45,908 bases of DNA. Source: Fontibacillus panacisegetis. GTDB taxonomy: Bacteria > Bacillota > Bacilli > Paenibacillales > Paenibacillaceae. Location of the stretch: NCBI RefSeq assembly GCF_900102215.1, contig NZ_FNBG01000037.1:1-45908 (forward strand), given 5' to 3'. Of the stretch, positions 6,933 through 15,902 are shown in pieces. The position numbers and the translations under genes are program-made. Under the pieces are notes generated by a model that had not been told where the DNA came from, made no database searches, and saw only the letters and a program-made list of their open reading frames with translations. Position 1 is the stretch's first letter, and each line of letters opens with the position of its first letter.

Positions 6933-9806
6933 CTAATCCTCCCCTAGCTTCAGCGCTTGATGAATTCGGGTACGGGACAGCATATAACCAAGAATCGCCA
7001 ACCCGATCGATAACATAATTCCAATTACGATATACAGACGCATGAAATCCACTGATTCAAATACGACACGGAAAGGTGGAACTAATAAACTCGGGTTAAA
7101 CGCAATTTGAAAATTAGGCACGAACATTCTGCCCGTTATATTTCCTATTACGATACCGATCATAACAGCCACACCTGATGTAAGCAGTTGCTCGATCGCC
7201 AGCATGCCTATCAATTGCCGCAGGGATAGCCCCAACGCCCGCATTACTCCATTTTGCAGAGCTCTACCACGCAATGAGAGTACCCAATACAATAGAAAAC
7301 CAACAAATGTAATAAATATGGATGAGAGGAAACCCAACGTTAACATCCCGTTAAGAGCCATTAAAAAAGGATCGTTCTTAGCCTTTACAAGCTCTTCCCT
7401 CGTGTTATGAATATTAATGATATCCAGCTTGGCCAGCTTGATAGCATCATACAATTCAGCTGTTGTTGAATCCGGACGCATTTTAAGCCAAATTTGATAA
7501 GGCTCAAGTCCCAGCTGCAGCTGTATTCTGGATAAATGTCCTACGATCAGCATAGGAATCTCTTTATCTTTGTTCTGAGGATTAGGATTGAAGGTTGGGA
7601 AATAATCAACAACGCTGTAGACGATAAATGGCTGATGATCCACACCCTCCCAACCAACCCAAATCGTATCCCCAACTTTAACCTTCTTTTGATCCGCCAG
7701 AGTCCTAGAGATGATTACTGCTCTGGAATCTGAAGCAATCAGATTAAGATGTTCATTTAGAGGATTCCTCAAAAGCAGATTCTGGAACCATGCCGTTCTT
7801 CCAAAATCGTCTGTATCGATCCCCATCAATACTGCGCTTCCCTGCGAATCTCCTATCTGAAACATTGCCTCTTCCTTCACAAAAACTTTAGCTATATCCT
7901 CAACACCCGGCAGGTTCATATATGGCTCGAAAGGAGGCTCATGATATTGGATGACATTTAGCGTAGGAGCATCCCCATTTGATGAAGAAGGTTGCGGAGC
8001 TCCAGCAGCACCAGGGCTTGATACAACAACTGGCTTATTGCTAGGCCATTCCGATTTAATCACAATATCAGATCCGCCTGAGTACAGTATTCGCTCCTCT
8101 GTATTGTTATTAATTGTTCGGGCTGCCCCTGCACTGAATACACCAGTAGCAATTGTAATGACAAAAAATATCATCAAAAATTGGTACTGGTTGCTGGAGC
8201 GACCTACCTGAATTAGCGTGGCATACCAACCCGGCGTCCAGATCTTGCTTCCAGCGCGATAGATTATCCTCAGGATTAAAGGATAGAGCCGAAGTATCAA
8301 CAAACCACCCCCTACAATGAAGAGAGCAGGAACAACAAACTGTAAAGGATCGATTTGTAAATCATTAAAACTCAGGCCCAGATTTTTCATTTCCGCTAAT
8401 CTCTTCTTGAACGCATAGTACCCGTATATCGAAATACCCAGCAGAAGAACATCCAGATACATTTTGTGCCAGAAAGGCAGCTTTTTTATTCTTGCCTGTC
8501 CTTGCTTATGTCCGACTATGGAGACGCGAGTAGCAAAAAAAACAGGAGTCAGTATCATCAGAAACACCGTTATTGCAGCCAATGCACCAAATTGATAGGA
8601 TTGTGCATTTATATATAGAGGCAGACTGGATCTTTGGACGAATTCAAGAAAACCATTTGATGCACCCAGCATTTTCGTTAAAAGCAGGCCCAAAAACGGC
8701 CCCACCGCCCATGCAATACTGCACAGTATTGCAGCCTCAACCCCATAGGATGCCATGATTTGCAAGCGTGAGGCTCCCCTACTGCGAATTACAGCAATTT
8801 CATTCTTCTGACGATCGACGATGAGATTAGATACCATAAACATGTAAAAGCCGAGCATGATCAATACAGGCACATTAAGCGACCACATAAAGTTGGACAA
8901 CCGTTTCGAACGGTTAAAATACTCTTGAATCTTATCCTCTATCGGCACCGTACTATCCACTTGAAACCGTGACGTTGCACTGATAGCCTCTTCCTTTATT
9001 TTTTGAGAAGTGCTCAGAAAGTCCCCTAGGTTACGCAGCTCCATACGAGAATAATCAAGCACAAAATACCACCAAGCAGACGATACTTTAATCTCATCAT
9101 TAACCATAAAATAACGTTCGAACGTTCTTTCCGGGACAACGAACGACAAATCATAGTTTTCTAACTGAGGTGACCGAAAATATGGATCATCGACCTGCTT
9201 TTTTTCAAACATACCTACCGGTTTAACTTCAGCAACAACTTTCCCTTTCGTATTAAAGAGCTGAAGTTCCGTTCCAAGAACAACGTCTAAATTAGACATA
9301 ATCTTGTTATTCACCAGGACTTCGTATACTCCGTTCACCGGTTCTTCGGCAGGCATTTTTCCATCAACTAAAACAATATGATCTTCAAATTGAGATACAG
9401 ACTTAACAGACGTAATCTGTTTACGGTCTATACTATCGGCATCTATCCCTTTAGGAATTACCTGCAAGCTAGCCGTCTGAAGCTCCACCACCAAATTTTT
9501 AACTGGAATCCCAAACCCGTTCTTCTCGGTTTCTTTCATAAACTCATTTAATTTTACGATTCTTTCCTGACGTTTCTTTGTACTTTCATTTTGGAAACTC
9601 AGCTTCGTCAAATGTGCGCCAGGATATGCATTCGTTTCATTCTGAAACGCTTCCAAATCTTTGACCAGCATTCTTGACAAAATGCCCTCAGAATAGATGG
9701 GAATCGTACTAACGAGTCCAACTGTCATCAAAGTACCGAGAAATAATGTAGATACCAGCCATTTGTTCTGCAGCATTTTCCTGAGAATCATGAAGAATAA
9801 GGACAC
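6933..9806 (-). CDS. FtsX/MacB-like ABC transporter permease
   Basis: Large membrane protein of 957 aa. An N-terminal helix (about 16-36) is followed by an extracytoplasmic domain to about residue 310. A first three-helix FtsX block runs about 310-425, with VDRQKNEIAVIRSRGASRLQI between helices. A central part with a helix near 560-580 and a second extracytoplasmic domain follows. The last FtsX block runs about 830-957, with LSLRGRALQNGVMRALGLS. The duplicated FtsX arrangement matches large exporter permeases of the MacB/LolE-related type. It starts with GTG, AGGAGG about 8 nt upstream, and sits between the adaptor and the second ATPase. Likely substrates are peptides, lipids or antibiotics; none can be named from sequence. 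Confidence 0.9.
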   Translation of the reverse strand: MSLFFMILRKMLQNKWLVSTLFLGTLMTVGLVSTIPIYSEGILSRMLVKDLEAFQNETNAYPGAHLTKLSFQNESTKKRQERIVKLNEFMKETEKNGFGIPVKNLVVELQTASLQVIPKGIDADSIDRKQITSVKSVSQFEDHIVLVDGKMPAEEPVNGVYEVLVNNKIMSNLDVVLGTELQLFNTKGKVVAEVKPVGMFEKKQVDDPYFRSPQLENYDLSFVVPERTFERYFMVNDEIKVSSAWWYFVLDYSRMELRNLGDFLSTSQKIKEEAISATSRFQVDSTVPIEDKIQEYFNRSKRLSNFMWSLNVPVLIMLGFYMFMVSNLIVDRQKNEIAVIRSRGASRLQIMASYGVEAAILCSIAWAVGPFLGLLLTKMLGASNGFLEFVQRSSLPLYINAQSYQFGALAAITVFLMILTPVFFATRVSIVGHKQGQARIKKLPFWHKMYLDVLLLGISIYGYYAFKKRLAEMKNLGLSFNDLQIDPLQFVVPALFIVGGGLLILRLYPLILRIIYRAGSKIWTPGWYATLIQVGRSSNQYQFLMIFFVITIATGVFSAGAARTINNNTEERILYSGGSDIVIKSEWPSNKPVVVSSPGAAGAPQPSSSNGDAPTLNVIQYHEPPFEPYMNLPGVEDIAKVFVKEEAMFQIGDSQGSAVLMGIDTDDFGRTAWFQNLLLRNPLNEHLNLIASDSRAVIISRTLADQKKVKVGDTIWVGWEGVDHQPFIVYSVVDYFPTFNPNPQNKDKEIPMLIVGHLSRIQLQLGLEPYQIWLKMRPDSTTAELYDAIKLAKLDIINIHNTREELVKAKNDPFLMALNGMLTLGFLSSIFITFVGFLLYWVLSLRGRALQNGVMRALGLSLRQLIGMLAIEQLLTSGVAVMIGIVIGNITGRMFVPNFQIAFNPSLLVPPFRVVFESVDFMRLYIVIGIMLSIGLAILGYMLSRTRIHQALKLGED

Positions 9807-9827
9807 ACAGAAACCTCCTACAACATA

Positions 9828-10853
9828 TTATTGCAAAATAACAACTTGCCCTTCTTCTAGCCCTTTCACAATCTCCACCTCAGTACTGCTTTTAATCCCC
9901 GGTTCAACATCAATTTCTCTTAACTTGGAACCTTCTTCAAGAACACGGACAAAATTCCGTCCTCCAAACGATCGGAGACCCCCTTTGGGGATTTTGATAA
10001 CATCATCACGTTGTTCAGTAATGATTCTTACATCGATAAGCGTACCAATATCTGCATCAGGAGGAAGCTCGTCCATTTTTATGTATACAAATCTATTATT
10101 TCGGTTTATTTGCTCTTGATTCTGAGTTATTGGTGCAGATAATGGAGATTGAACGACGATCCCATTAAAAGTTTTACTTTTATAGTTCAATAGAACATCG
10201 GACCCTACCGCCACGTTGTTATCGCTTGAATTAACCTCCAAAACCACTCTCAGTTTCGTAGGGTCTGCTACAGATACGATCGATCGGTAAGGTTCGATAA
10301 GATCGCCTTCCTTCAACGTATCAACGAAAGTAACTTTACCATTTACCTCTGAACGAATGGTTCTGCTGTCATATTGCTTACTTAAGCGATCGTACTTTTT
10401 TTGTTCCAATTTGTACTGCAGGGCTGCTAATTCGAACGTTTTTTCATCGTTTTCTTCATTCAATTTGGCTTCACGCAGGGCATATTCAGCTTTTTCCATA
10501 GCAAGCGCCTGCTCTTGTACCTGAATATCCAATCCATCGAGAAGTAGTTCAACGAGAATATCTCCCTTTTTAACTACATCACCAGATACCACATGAATTT
10601 TGCTTATTCTACCGTTCTTATCCTTATATATAGCTTCATCCTGTGCTGTCGATTCAAATCTTCCATTTCCTTTAATCTCCTGAGTAATCGTACCCTTCTC
10701 GGCTTTCGCCGTACTGTAATTCTCTTGAACAGGCTCTACAAGCGGTGGTGTTAGCGCTTCCTCTTCCTTGGGAAGTAAAGAACATCCCGATAAGACAACA
10801 GAAAATAACAGAAATAATTTAAGCACAGTTAAACGGTTACGATCGCGAGACAA
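9828..10853 (-). CDS. Membrane-fusion/adaptor lipoprotein (HlyD/MacA family)
   Basis: Adaptor subunit (about 341 aa) of an ABC exporter. After a basic N terminus (RDRNR) come a hydrophobic segment and the lipobox VVLSGC. The mature part has the usual order. A biotinyl-lipoyl-like half appears near GRISKIHVVSGDVVKKGDIL, followed by a short alpha-helical hairpin rich in E/K/A (about 115-165). The second lipoyl half includes VNGKVTFVDTLKEGDLI, then beta-barrel and membrane-proximal domains ending in VEIVKGLEEGQVVIL. I chose the TTG at 10853 because GGAGG lies 9 nt upstream; the ATG at 10874 has no ribosome site. It overlaps the end of the preceding ATPase gene by 17 bases, which suggests coupled translation. 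Confidence 0.88.
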   Translation of the reverse strand: MSRDRNRLTVLKLFLLFSVVLSGCSLLPKEEEALTPPLVEPVQENYSTAKAEKGTITQEIKGNGRFESTAQDEAIYKDKNGRISKIHVVSGDVVKKGDILVELLLDGLDIQVQEQALAMEKAEYALREAKLNEENDEKTFELAALQYKLEQKKYDRLSKQYDSRTIRSEVNGKVTFVDTLKEGDLIEPYRSIVSVADPTKLRVVLEVNSSDNNVAVGSDVLLNYKSKTFNGIVVQSPLSAPITQNQEQINRNNRFVYIKMDELPPDADIGTLIDVRIITEQRDDVIKIPKGGLRSFGGRNFVRVLEEGSKLREIDVEPGIKSSTEVEIVKGLEEGQVVILQ

Positions 10854-11523
10854 TAAGCCCATCCTCCAGTTCATAAACTTGATCTACAATCTCGATAATT
10901 TCCGGGTCATGACTTGTTAAAATGATAGATACGCCGTATTCATTTATTAAGTCGCGAAAAACTTTCATAATTTTAATGCCTGTAATACTATCAAGTTCCG
11001 CTGTTGGTTCATCGGCAAGAATAAGCTTGGGCTTATGAGCAATTGCTCTTGCAATCGCGATACGCTGTTGCTCTCCCCCTGACATCTCAAACGGTCTATG
11101 ATGCATGCGCGAAGTCAGTCCTACTTGTTCCAATGCCTCAAGCGCAGCCTTTTTTCTCTCTTTTGCTGAATAACCTGCAATACGAAGTACAAATTCGACA
11201 TTCTCATAAGCAGTCATTAACGGAATTAGTGCAAACGATTGAAATACAAGCCCTATTTGGCTACGGCGTAGCTGTTCTCGTTCCTTATCAGTCATCTCTG
11301 TAATGACTTGATTATCGATCTGAATCGATCCCTCGGTGGGTTGATCCAATGCTCCCAGCAGATTGATGAGTGTCGTTTTTCCAGAACCAGAACGTCCGAT
11401 AAAAGCGGTCATTTGTCCCATAGGTATTGTCATATCTACACCTTTCAGAACCGTCACTGCACCCGATCCACGGCCAAACACTCTTGTAATGCCAACGGTC
11501 TGTATACAGCTTCTTTCATTCAA
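10837..11523 (-). CDS. ABC exporter ATPase (MacB/LolD type)
   Basis: ATP-binding subunit of about 228 aa. Visible motifs are Walker A GRSGSGKTT, the Q-loop in GLVFQSFALIP, signature [12 protein letters not shown], Walker B LILADEPTAELDS and the switch His in LTSHDPE. It is the first gene of the five-gene exporter operon. I chose the TTG at 11523, giving MNERSCIQTV, because GGGGGGGGAG lies 8 nt upstream; an in-frame ATG at 11574 would add 17 residues with no family match and no ribosome site. With the second ATPase in the same operon, it may form a heterodimer on the single large permease (inference). Confidence 0.92.
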   Translation of the reverse strand: MNERSCIQTVGITRVFGRGSGAVTVLKGVDMTIPMGQMTAFIGRSGSGKTTLINLLGALDQPTEGSIQIDNQVITEMTDKEREQLRRSQIGLVFQSFALIPLMTAYENVEFVLRIAGYSAKERKKAALEALEQVGLTSRMHHRPFEMSGGEQQRIAIARAIAHKPKLILADEPTAELDSITGIKIMKVFRDLINEYGVSIILTSHDPEIIEIVDQVYELEDGLIVSRS

Positions 11524-11603
11524 CGAATCTACTCCCCCCCTTATTCCCAAATCATTATTTCCGCACAAAATCATAGGTTATGGCTAGGCATACACATATT
11601 TCC

Positions 11604-11632
11604 ACAATACTTTATTTATAGCGTTTTTTCAA
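11604..11632 (-). promoter_or_regulatory. Candidate promoter of the ABC exporter operon
   Basis: On the minus strand TTGAAA (11632-11627) and TATTGT (11609-11604) are separated by 17 bp, a good sigma-A arrangement. Transcription would begin near 11597, leaving a leader of about 70 nt before the TTG start. Confidence 0.5.
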
Positions 11633-11653
11633 CAACTCATATAGCCCAAAATT

Positions 11654-11696
11654 CATAAAAGCACAAGGATAATTTGACATCCATTGTGCTTTTATG
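11654..11696 (-). terminator. Stem-loop after the diaminopimelate dehydrogenase gene
   Basis: CATAAAAGCACAA (11654-11666) and TTGTGCTTTTATG (11684-11696) form a 13-bp perfect stem, 37 bp beyond the ddh stop. The T-run after it is weak, so it is a likely but not textbook terminator. Confidence 0.6.
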
Positions 11697-11732
11697 ACTT
11701 GACTTTTATGCATTGAAATGAAAGGCCTGAAC

Positions 11733-12710
11733 CTACAGTAATTCTTTACGAAGCTCTTCAGGTGATTTAGGCGACAGCAATCCGAACGGAATATCAAATA
11801 CTGTCTTCGCTCCGGCTTGCCCTGCTTGAGACAGCTTATATACAGCGCGAGCATAAGCCACAAGCACACTAGCTGTAAATTCAGGATTGCTATCCAGCTT
11901 TAATCCGAATTCGATAATTTGTGTGCTGTTTTCACCAGTACGTCCACTTCTCAATACAGTTCCACCATGCGGCATTGTCGAGTGGTTCTTTTTCAGCTCA
12001 TCTTCATTGATAAAGTTTACAGTTGTTACATAATCAGAGAAATAGTTAGGCATTTCTTTGATTTCACGTTCTATTTTCGCCAGATCCGCGCCCTCTTCAG
12101 CAACGACGTAACATTCGCGAAGATGCTTCTCTTTTGTGCTCAGTTCTGGGTTTTCACCTTTACGCACACTTTCTACAGCAGCTTCAACCGGTATTGTGTA
12201 CTGCACTCCATTTTTAACGCCTGCAACACGGCGAATCGCATCGGAGTGGCCTTGGCTAACGCCTTTACCCCAGAAAGTATACTCTTTACCTTCAGGCAGA
12301 ACAGCTTCCGCCAGCAAGCGGTTTAAAGAGAACAAGCCTGGGTCCCAGCCCGTTGAAATGACGCTGACATTTCCGCCTTTAATCGCAGAAGCGTTCACTT
12401 TCTCAAAATATTCTGGAATTTTTGCATGTGTATCAAAGCTGTCTACTGTGTTAAACAATGCAGAAAGCTCAGGACCTTGCTCAGGAAGGTCGGTGGCCGA
12501 ACCACCACAAAGGATCAATACGTCGATATCGCCCTTGTACTTCTCAACCTCGGAAATGTGTACAACGCCGTTGGCTGCTGCCACATCATCGGGATTTCTT
12601 CTTGAAAAGATCGCGCGTAATTCAAAATCCGGATTTTGCTGAATTGCTTTTTCCACACCACGACCTAAATTTCCATAACCTACGATACCTACTTTGATGT
12701 TCGATGCCAC
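11733..12710 (-). CDS. ddh: meso-Diaminopimelate D-dehydrogenase
   Basis: NADPH-dependent enzyme that makes meso-2,6-diaminopimelate from tetrahydrodipicolinate and ammonia in one step, for lysine and peptidoglycan. The N-terminal Rossmann motif is VGIVGYGNLGRG. Family motifs follow: LCGGSATDLPEQ, NTVDSFDTHAKIPEYF, STGWDPGLFSLNR, FWGKGVSQGHSDAIRR and TMPHGGTVLRSG. Length (about 325 aa) equals known Ddh proteins. I prefer the GTG at 12710, which gives the family N terminus MASNIKVGIVGYGN with GGAGG 9 nt upstream; an ATG at 12716 is only 3 nt from that site. It is a single gene with its own palindromic upstream region. Confidence 0.94.
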   Translation of the reverse strand: MASNIKVGIVGYGNLGRGVEKAIQQNPDFELRAIFSRRNPDDVAAANGVVHISEVEKYKGDIDVLILCGGSATDLPEQGPELSALFNTVDSFDTHAKIPEYFEKVNASAIKGGNVSVISTGWDPGLFSLNRLLAEAVLPEGKEYTFWGKGVSQGHSDAIRRVAGVKNGVQYTIPVEAAVESVRKGENPELSTKEKHLRECYVVAEEGADLAKIEREIKEMPNYFSDYVTTVNFINEDELKKNHSTMPHGGTVLRSGRTGENSTQIIEFGLKLDSNPEFTASVLVAYARAVYKLSQAGQAGAKTVFDIPFGLLSPKSPEELRKELL

Positions 12711-12716
12711 TAACAT

Positions 12717-12911
12717 GTTCCTCCTTCAATTCTTGTATGACAATCATTTTATATCAGTCTTGTACATTTTTAAATATCTAACATTTGAAGTTACAAATAA
12801 TACATTAAATAATACAAAGATTGTACTAAATAGTACAAATAACACGTTAAAAAACCTCCAAAACAAGTCAAAAAAACTCGTCTCAAAGGTTTGTTTTGTA
12901 CTAAGTATCCC
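12717..12911 (-). promoter_or_regulatory. ddh upstream region with an 18-bp palindrome
   Basis: AT-rich spacer. It contains the perfect inverted repeat TTGTACTAAATAGTACAA (12821-12838) and further ATACA/ATAATAC-like repeats at 12791-12820. On the minus strand GATATAAAAT near 12752-12743 is a possible -10. The T-rich minus-strand stretch near 12862-12850 could end the preceding MFS transcript. The palindrome is a plausible operator; its regulator is unknown. Confidence 0.4.
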
Positions 12912-14096
12912 TTATCCATTCCCTATGACTTTCGACTTAGCCTCCGAAGAAGCACCGAACAGACACAAGAGTGCTAATAGCATTCCTAACGATGCACTTA
13001 TGAACAACGCCGGATATCCGAAAATATCTATGAACAGTCCCAGTAGAGGAGGTGAGGATATAGCTGCAAGGGAAGAGACGAAATAATAAATCCCTGTGCG
13101 CGTCCCAATACTTTCTTCATTTCCCGTAGCCACAATCCATGGGTAGGAATTAATATTGATACATGCCCAAAAAATCCCGCCGATCACTAGTAGCAATCTA
13201 AGTATCAATGGAGAATCTACAAAAACAAGAGAGCCGAAGATGACAACCAGCCCTATCACACCGATCGTAATGATTTTTTTCTTGCCGAATTTGGACCCTA
13301 GCCATCCGCTTGGAAGAGCAAATATGAGAAATGCCAACGAGAAGAATACAAGTGAAAATGATGCGGCATCCTCTGTCATCCCGATATACTTAGTTCCATA
13401 TAACGTGAATAAAGCTTCAACACCTTGATAAGAGACGAACCAGAAGAAAATTGCTGCCAAAATAAAAATCGTCGTCTTATCAAGTTGTTCCTTGATTTTT
13501 ACCGGCTTGCGTGGCTTTGGATTCTCATTGCTTATAAGTGTAATGGGTTCTTTAATTACAGCCTTGAGAACAAACATCGACATCAGCATAATGATACCAG
13601 CAAACAGAAATGGCATGTATGAGCTAATACCATATAACTTAGATCCAACCCCGAATGCTAATACAGAGCCAAGTCCGCCCATAAAATTAATAACTCCATT
13701 TGCCTTCGTACGATCCCGTTCAGGTGTAATGTCCGGCATAAGAGCAACCGTTGGTGAACGGAACAAACTCATGGATAAGTTCATTAACACCATAAAGATC
13801 ACTAACATTACAAATCCTGTATGTAAAGGAATGAGCGATGCAAATACCGCACCCAAGGGCATACCAATAAGCAGATAAGGCATTCTACGACCGAATCTTG
13901 TGTTCGTTTTATCGCTCCGGTGCCCAATCCATGGCTGCAGGAAGATCGCAAAGTAATTATCTATTGTCATCATAAATCCGATCATAGCAGCACTCTTTAA
14001 ATAGTTGCTCAAAAATAACGGTACAAACGCATTATAGAGTGCCCAGGTCAAGCTGATACTAAAAAAACCTAGTCCCAGCAGCCATGTTTTCTTCAT
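12912..14096 (-). CDS. MFS transporter, GPH/SLC45-like sugar carrier
   Basis: 394-residue carrier with twelve predicted hydrophobic helices. The cytoplasmic loop after helix 2 has the motif HRSDKTNTRFGRRMPYLLIG, shared by sucrose/maltose SLC45-like and GPH-type cation-sugar symporters. The central loop is basic (ENPKPRKPVKIKEQ), and the second half repeats the loop as SGWLGSKFGKKK. It starts 13 bp after the glycerophosphodiesterase gene; that gene's TAA stop is part of the AAGGAG ribosome site. Sequence suggests a disaccharide or sugar substrate, while the neighbour suggests glycerophosphodiesters or their products. I cannot choose between them. Confidence 0.85.
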   Translation of the reverse strand: MKKTWLLGLGFFSISLTWALYNAFVPLFLSNYLKSAAMIGFMMTIDNYFAIFLQPWIGHRSDKTNTRFGRRMPYLLIGMPLGAVFASLIPLHTGFVMLVIFMVLMNLSMSLFRSPTVALMPDITPERDRTKANGVINFMGGLGSVLAFGVGSKLYGISSYMPFLFAGIIMLMSMFVLKAVIKEPITLISNENPKPRKPVKIKEQLDKTTIFILAAIFFWFVSYQGVEALFTLYGTKYIGMTEDAASFSLVFFSLAFLIFALPSGWLGSKFGKKKIITIGVIGLVVIFGSLVFVDSPLILRLLLVIGGIFWACININSYPWIVATGNEESIGTRTGIYYFVSSLAAISSPPLLGLFIDIFGYPALFISASLGMLLALLCLFGASSEAKSKVIGNG

Positions 14097-14109
14097 TCAT
14101 TCACGCTCC

Positions 14110-14838
14110 TTAACTGGATAAGAGCTCTGCCAAACGATCAGGATAATCTGTAATAATACCAGCAACTCCCGCCTCAATAAGAGCTTTCATTTCATATTGT
14201 TCATTTACCGTAAACGGATGATATGGCACTCCTTCTTTGGCAGCAGCTGCTACCAGCTCAGGCCGCAGGGCATGCTTAAAAGCATGTAGTGCATCTGCAC
14301 CAATACGTTTGGCATAATCCCATGGCTCATAGATTCCTTCCATGTACAGAATACCTGTACGAATCTCTGGAGCTATTTTCTTGCATTCCACCAAGGAGTA
14401 GTGATTGAAGCTGGAAATGATAATGCGCTCTGACAATCCGTACTGTCTCACCATCTCAATGACTTTACTTTCCAATTCAGGATAGAGCACAATTCCATTT
14501 TTTAACTCAAGATTTACAATAGTATCCTTGTCGCGAACCAGATCTAACAGCTCTTCCAAAGTTGGAATACGTTCACCTCTAAAATCATCATGATACCAAG
14601 ATCCCACTTCGCGTGATTTGATATCATCCAATGTTAAATCCTTAACCCATTCAGGTGACCCTGCTGTGCGATGCAGAGTCTCATCATGAATCAGGACCAA
14701 ACGACCGTCCTTTGTCATCTGCACATCCGTCTCAATCCCCGTAGCTCCAAATTCCAATGCTCGTGTAAAAGAAAACATTGTATTTTCTGGACAATGTCCC
14801 GCCGCTCCTCTATGCGCAAAATTAATAATTTCAGTCAA
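14110..14838 (-). CDS. Glycerophosphodiester phosphodiesterase
   Basis: 242-residue cytoplasmic GDPD of the UgpQ type, hydrolysing glycerophosphodiesters to sn-glycerol 3-phosphate and an alcohol. The catalytic N-terminal motif FAHRGAAGHCPENT contains His9 and Arg10. GIETDVQMTKDG holds the metal-binding Glu/Asp, and LIHDETLHRT holds the second catalytic His. The barrel ends with VAGIITDYPDRLAELL. There is no signal peptide. The start is TTG, chosen for the strong AAGGAGG 8 nt upstream. It is the first gene of a two-gene operon with a sugar-type MFS carrier. Confidence 0.93.
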   Translation of the reverse strand: MTEIINFAHRGAAGHCPENTMFSFTRALEFGATGIETDVQMTKDGRLVLIHDETLHRTAGSPEWVKDLTLDDIKSREVGSWYHDDFRGERIPTLEELLDLVRDKDTIVNLELKNGIVLYPELESKVIEMVRQYGLSERIIISSFNHYSLVECKKIAPEIRTGILYMEGIYEPWDYAKRIGADALHAFKHALRPELVAAAAKEGVPYHPFTVNEQYEMKALIEAGVAGIITDYPDRLAELLSS

Positions 14839-15067
14839 TGGAACGTCCTCCTTGATTGTATTAGTTTAATTTTAATATTATCCATCCTCTTACTATAATC
14901 CTGCTATGTTAAGACCATATTAAGAAAAACTGAGGATTTATTAGCCATGTTGTCTAACCAACTCCAAAAAAATATCCTGTGAGTATAGTTCATTCCAGAT
15001 ATACTGGATGCAAACCTCCCCACAAGATACCTTAGTATTTGTTCACTTCAATTTACTATTTCATGTA
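14839..15067. other. Intergenic spacer
   Basis: An AT-rich gap of 229 bp that must contain the promoter of the glycerophosphodiesterase and the 3' end of the flavin reductase transcript. I see no strong hairpin, operator or convincing promoter. Confidence 0.5.
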
Positions 15068-15610
15068 TCATTGTTGTCTTAATTCTTCATTAAGCCATTC
15101 AGCTTCCTTGGCAGCACGGGTATCCTTGACGATATCCCCCGGTTTGCTGGCTTGCCCAATAATATAGCCTTGAAATGGCAGATTCACAAAGTCAAACGTA
15201 TATTTAAACTGCTGTATTAAAGGAAGTGCCTTTATTCTAGGCTGATCTCCCCCTACTGCAATGACATAAGCCCTTTTTTGAGCTATCAGCGCTTTGAAAT
15301 CATATCGCTCATCCCTCAAACTCTGCGACCAGCGGTCAATGAAGTTTTTGAGAATCCCCGTCATTCCATACCAATAAACCGGCGTAGCAAAAATCAACAC
15401 ATCATGCTCCAGCACTCTCTGAATAACCTCGTCATAATCGTCTTCTACGGGACGAAATCCTCCCTCGGCATGCCGCAGATCATCAATAGGCAAAATTTTC
15501 TTATCTCTCAGCAAAATATTGTCATGCGGAATTCCTTTCAACACATGCTCAGCTAATTGTTCCGTATTTCCGTCATCCCTCGTACTTCCATGTAAAACGA
15601 TAATGCTCAT
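15068..15610 (-). CDS. NADPH-dependent FMN reductase / flavodoxin-fold oxidoreductase
   Basis: About 180-residue flavodoxin-like protein of the iron-sulfur flavoprotein/NADPH FMN-reductase family. MSIIVLHGSTRDDGNTEQL near the start is the phosphate-binding loop for FMN. IFATPVYWYGMTGILKNFIDRW is the signature of this group (second FMN-contact region plus helix). The start is placed at ATG 15610 with AGGAAG 7 nt upstream; longer in-frame starts add 29 residues unlike the family. It stands alone between two intergenic gaps. The physiological substrate (quinone, azo dye or metal) cannot be told from sequence. Confidence 0.88.
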   Translation of the reverse strand: MSIIVLHGSTRDDGNTEQLAEHVLKGIPHDNILLRDKKILPIDDLRHAEGGFRPVEDDYDEVIQRVLEHDVLIFATPVYWYGMTGILKNFIDRWSQSLRDERYDFKALIAQKRAYVIAVGGDQPRIKALPLIQQFKYTFDFVNLPFQGYIIGQASKPGDIVKDTRAAKEAEWLNEELRQQ

Positions 15611-15902
15611 CCAAGCACTTCCTTTCATCGTAAGGTTATTGTAGACAATACCCGAATAAAGCTGCCTATTATGCCCTATTGTTATACTACCTTTCATTAT
15701 ATTTATTTATGCCAAACTATGTAATCTATATATTCCCGGCCTCCTGTCCGGGGTGCAAACCCGACTTAGGTCCAGTCTACAAACAGTCTCTGGCCTGTTA
15801 CTCCACAATCTCAATCCATTTAAAATAAAGACATGAAATAACACCGGTACCGAATGAGTTCAAAATAAATTTAATGAAAAAATGAAAAAGTGAGTGGTTG
15901 CT
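15611..15902. other. Divergent spacer before pspC
   Basis: About 290 bp between divergent genes. It contains a short GC hairpin CCCGG-cctcctgt-CCGGG (about 15737-15754), half-sites GACT...AGTC (15762-15776) and the palindrome CGGTACCG near 15846. A stress-type promoter for pspC is expected; I did not find a clear sigma-W or sigma-A match. Confidence 0.4.

Noticed and set aside
11612..11869. 85-codon frame at the end of ddh
   Set aside because: Overlaps ddh in another frame and the terminator; no ribosome site.
12912..14096. Glycerol-3-phosphate transporter (GlpT) reading of the MFS gene
   Set aside because: The RFGRRMPYLLIG motif and helix pattern fit GPH/SLC45 sugar carriers, not GlpT.
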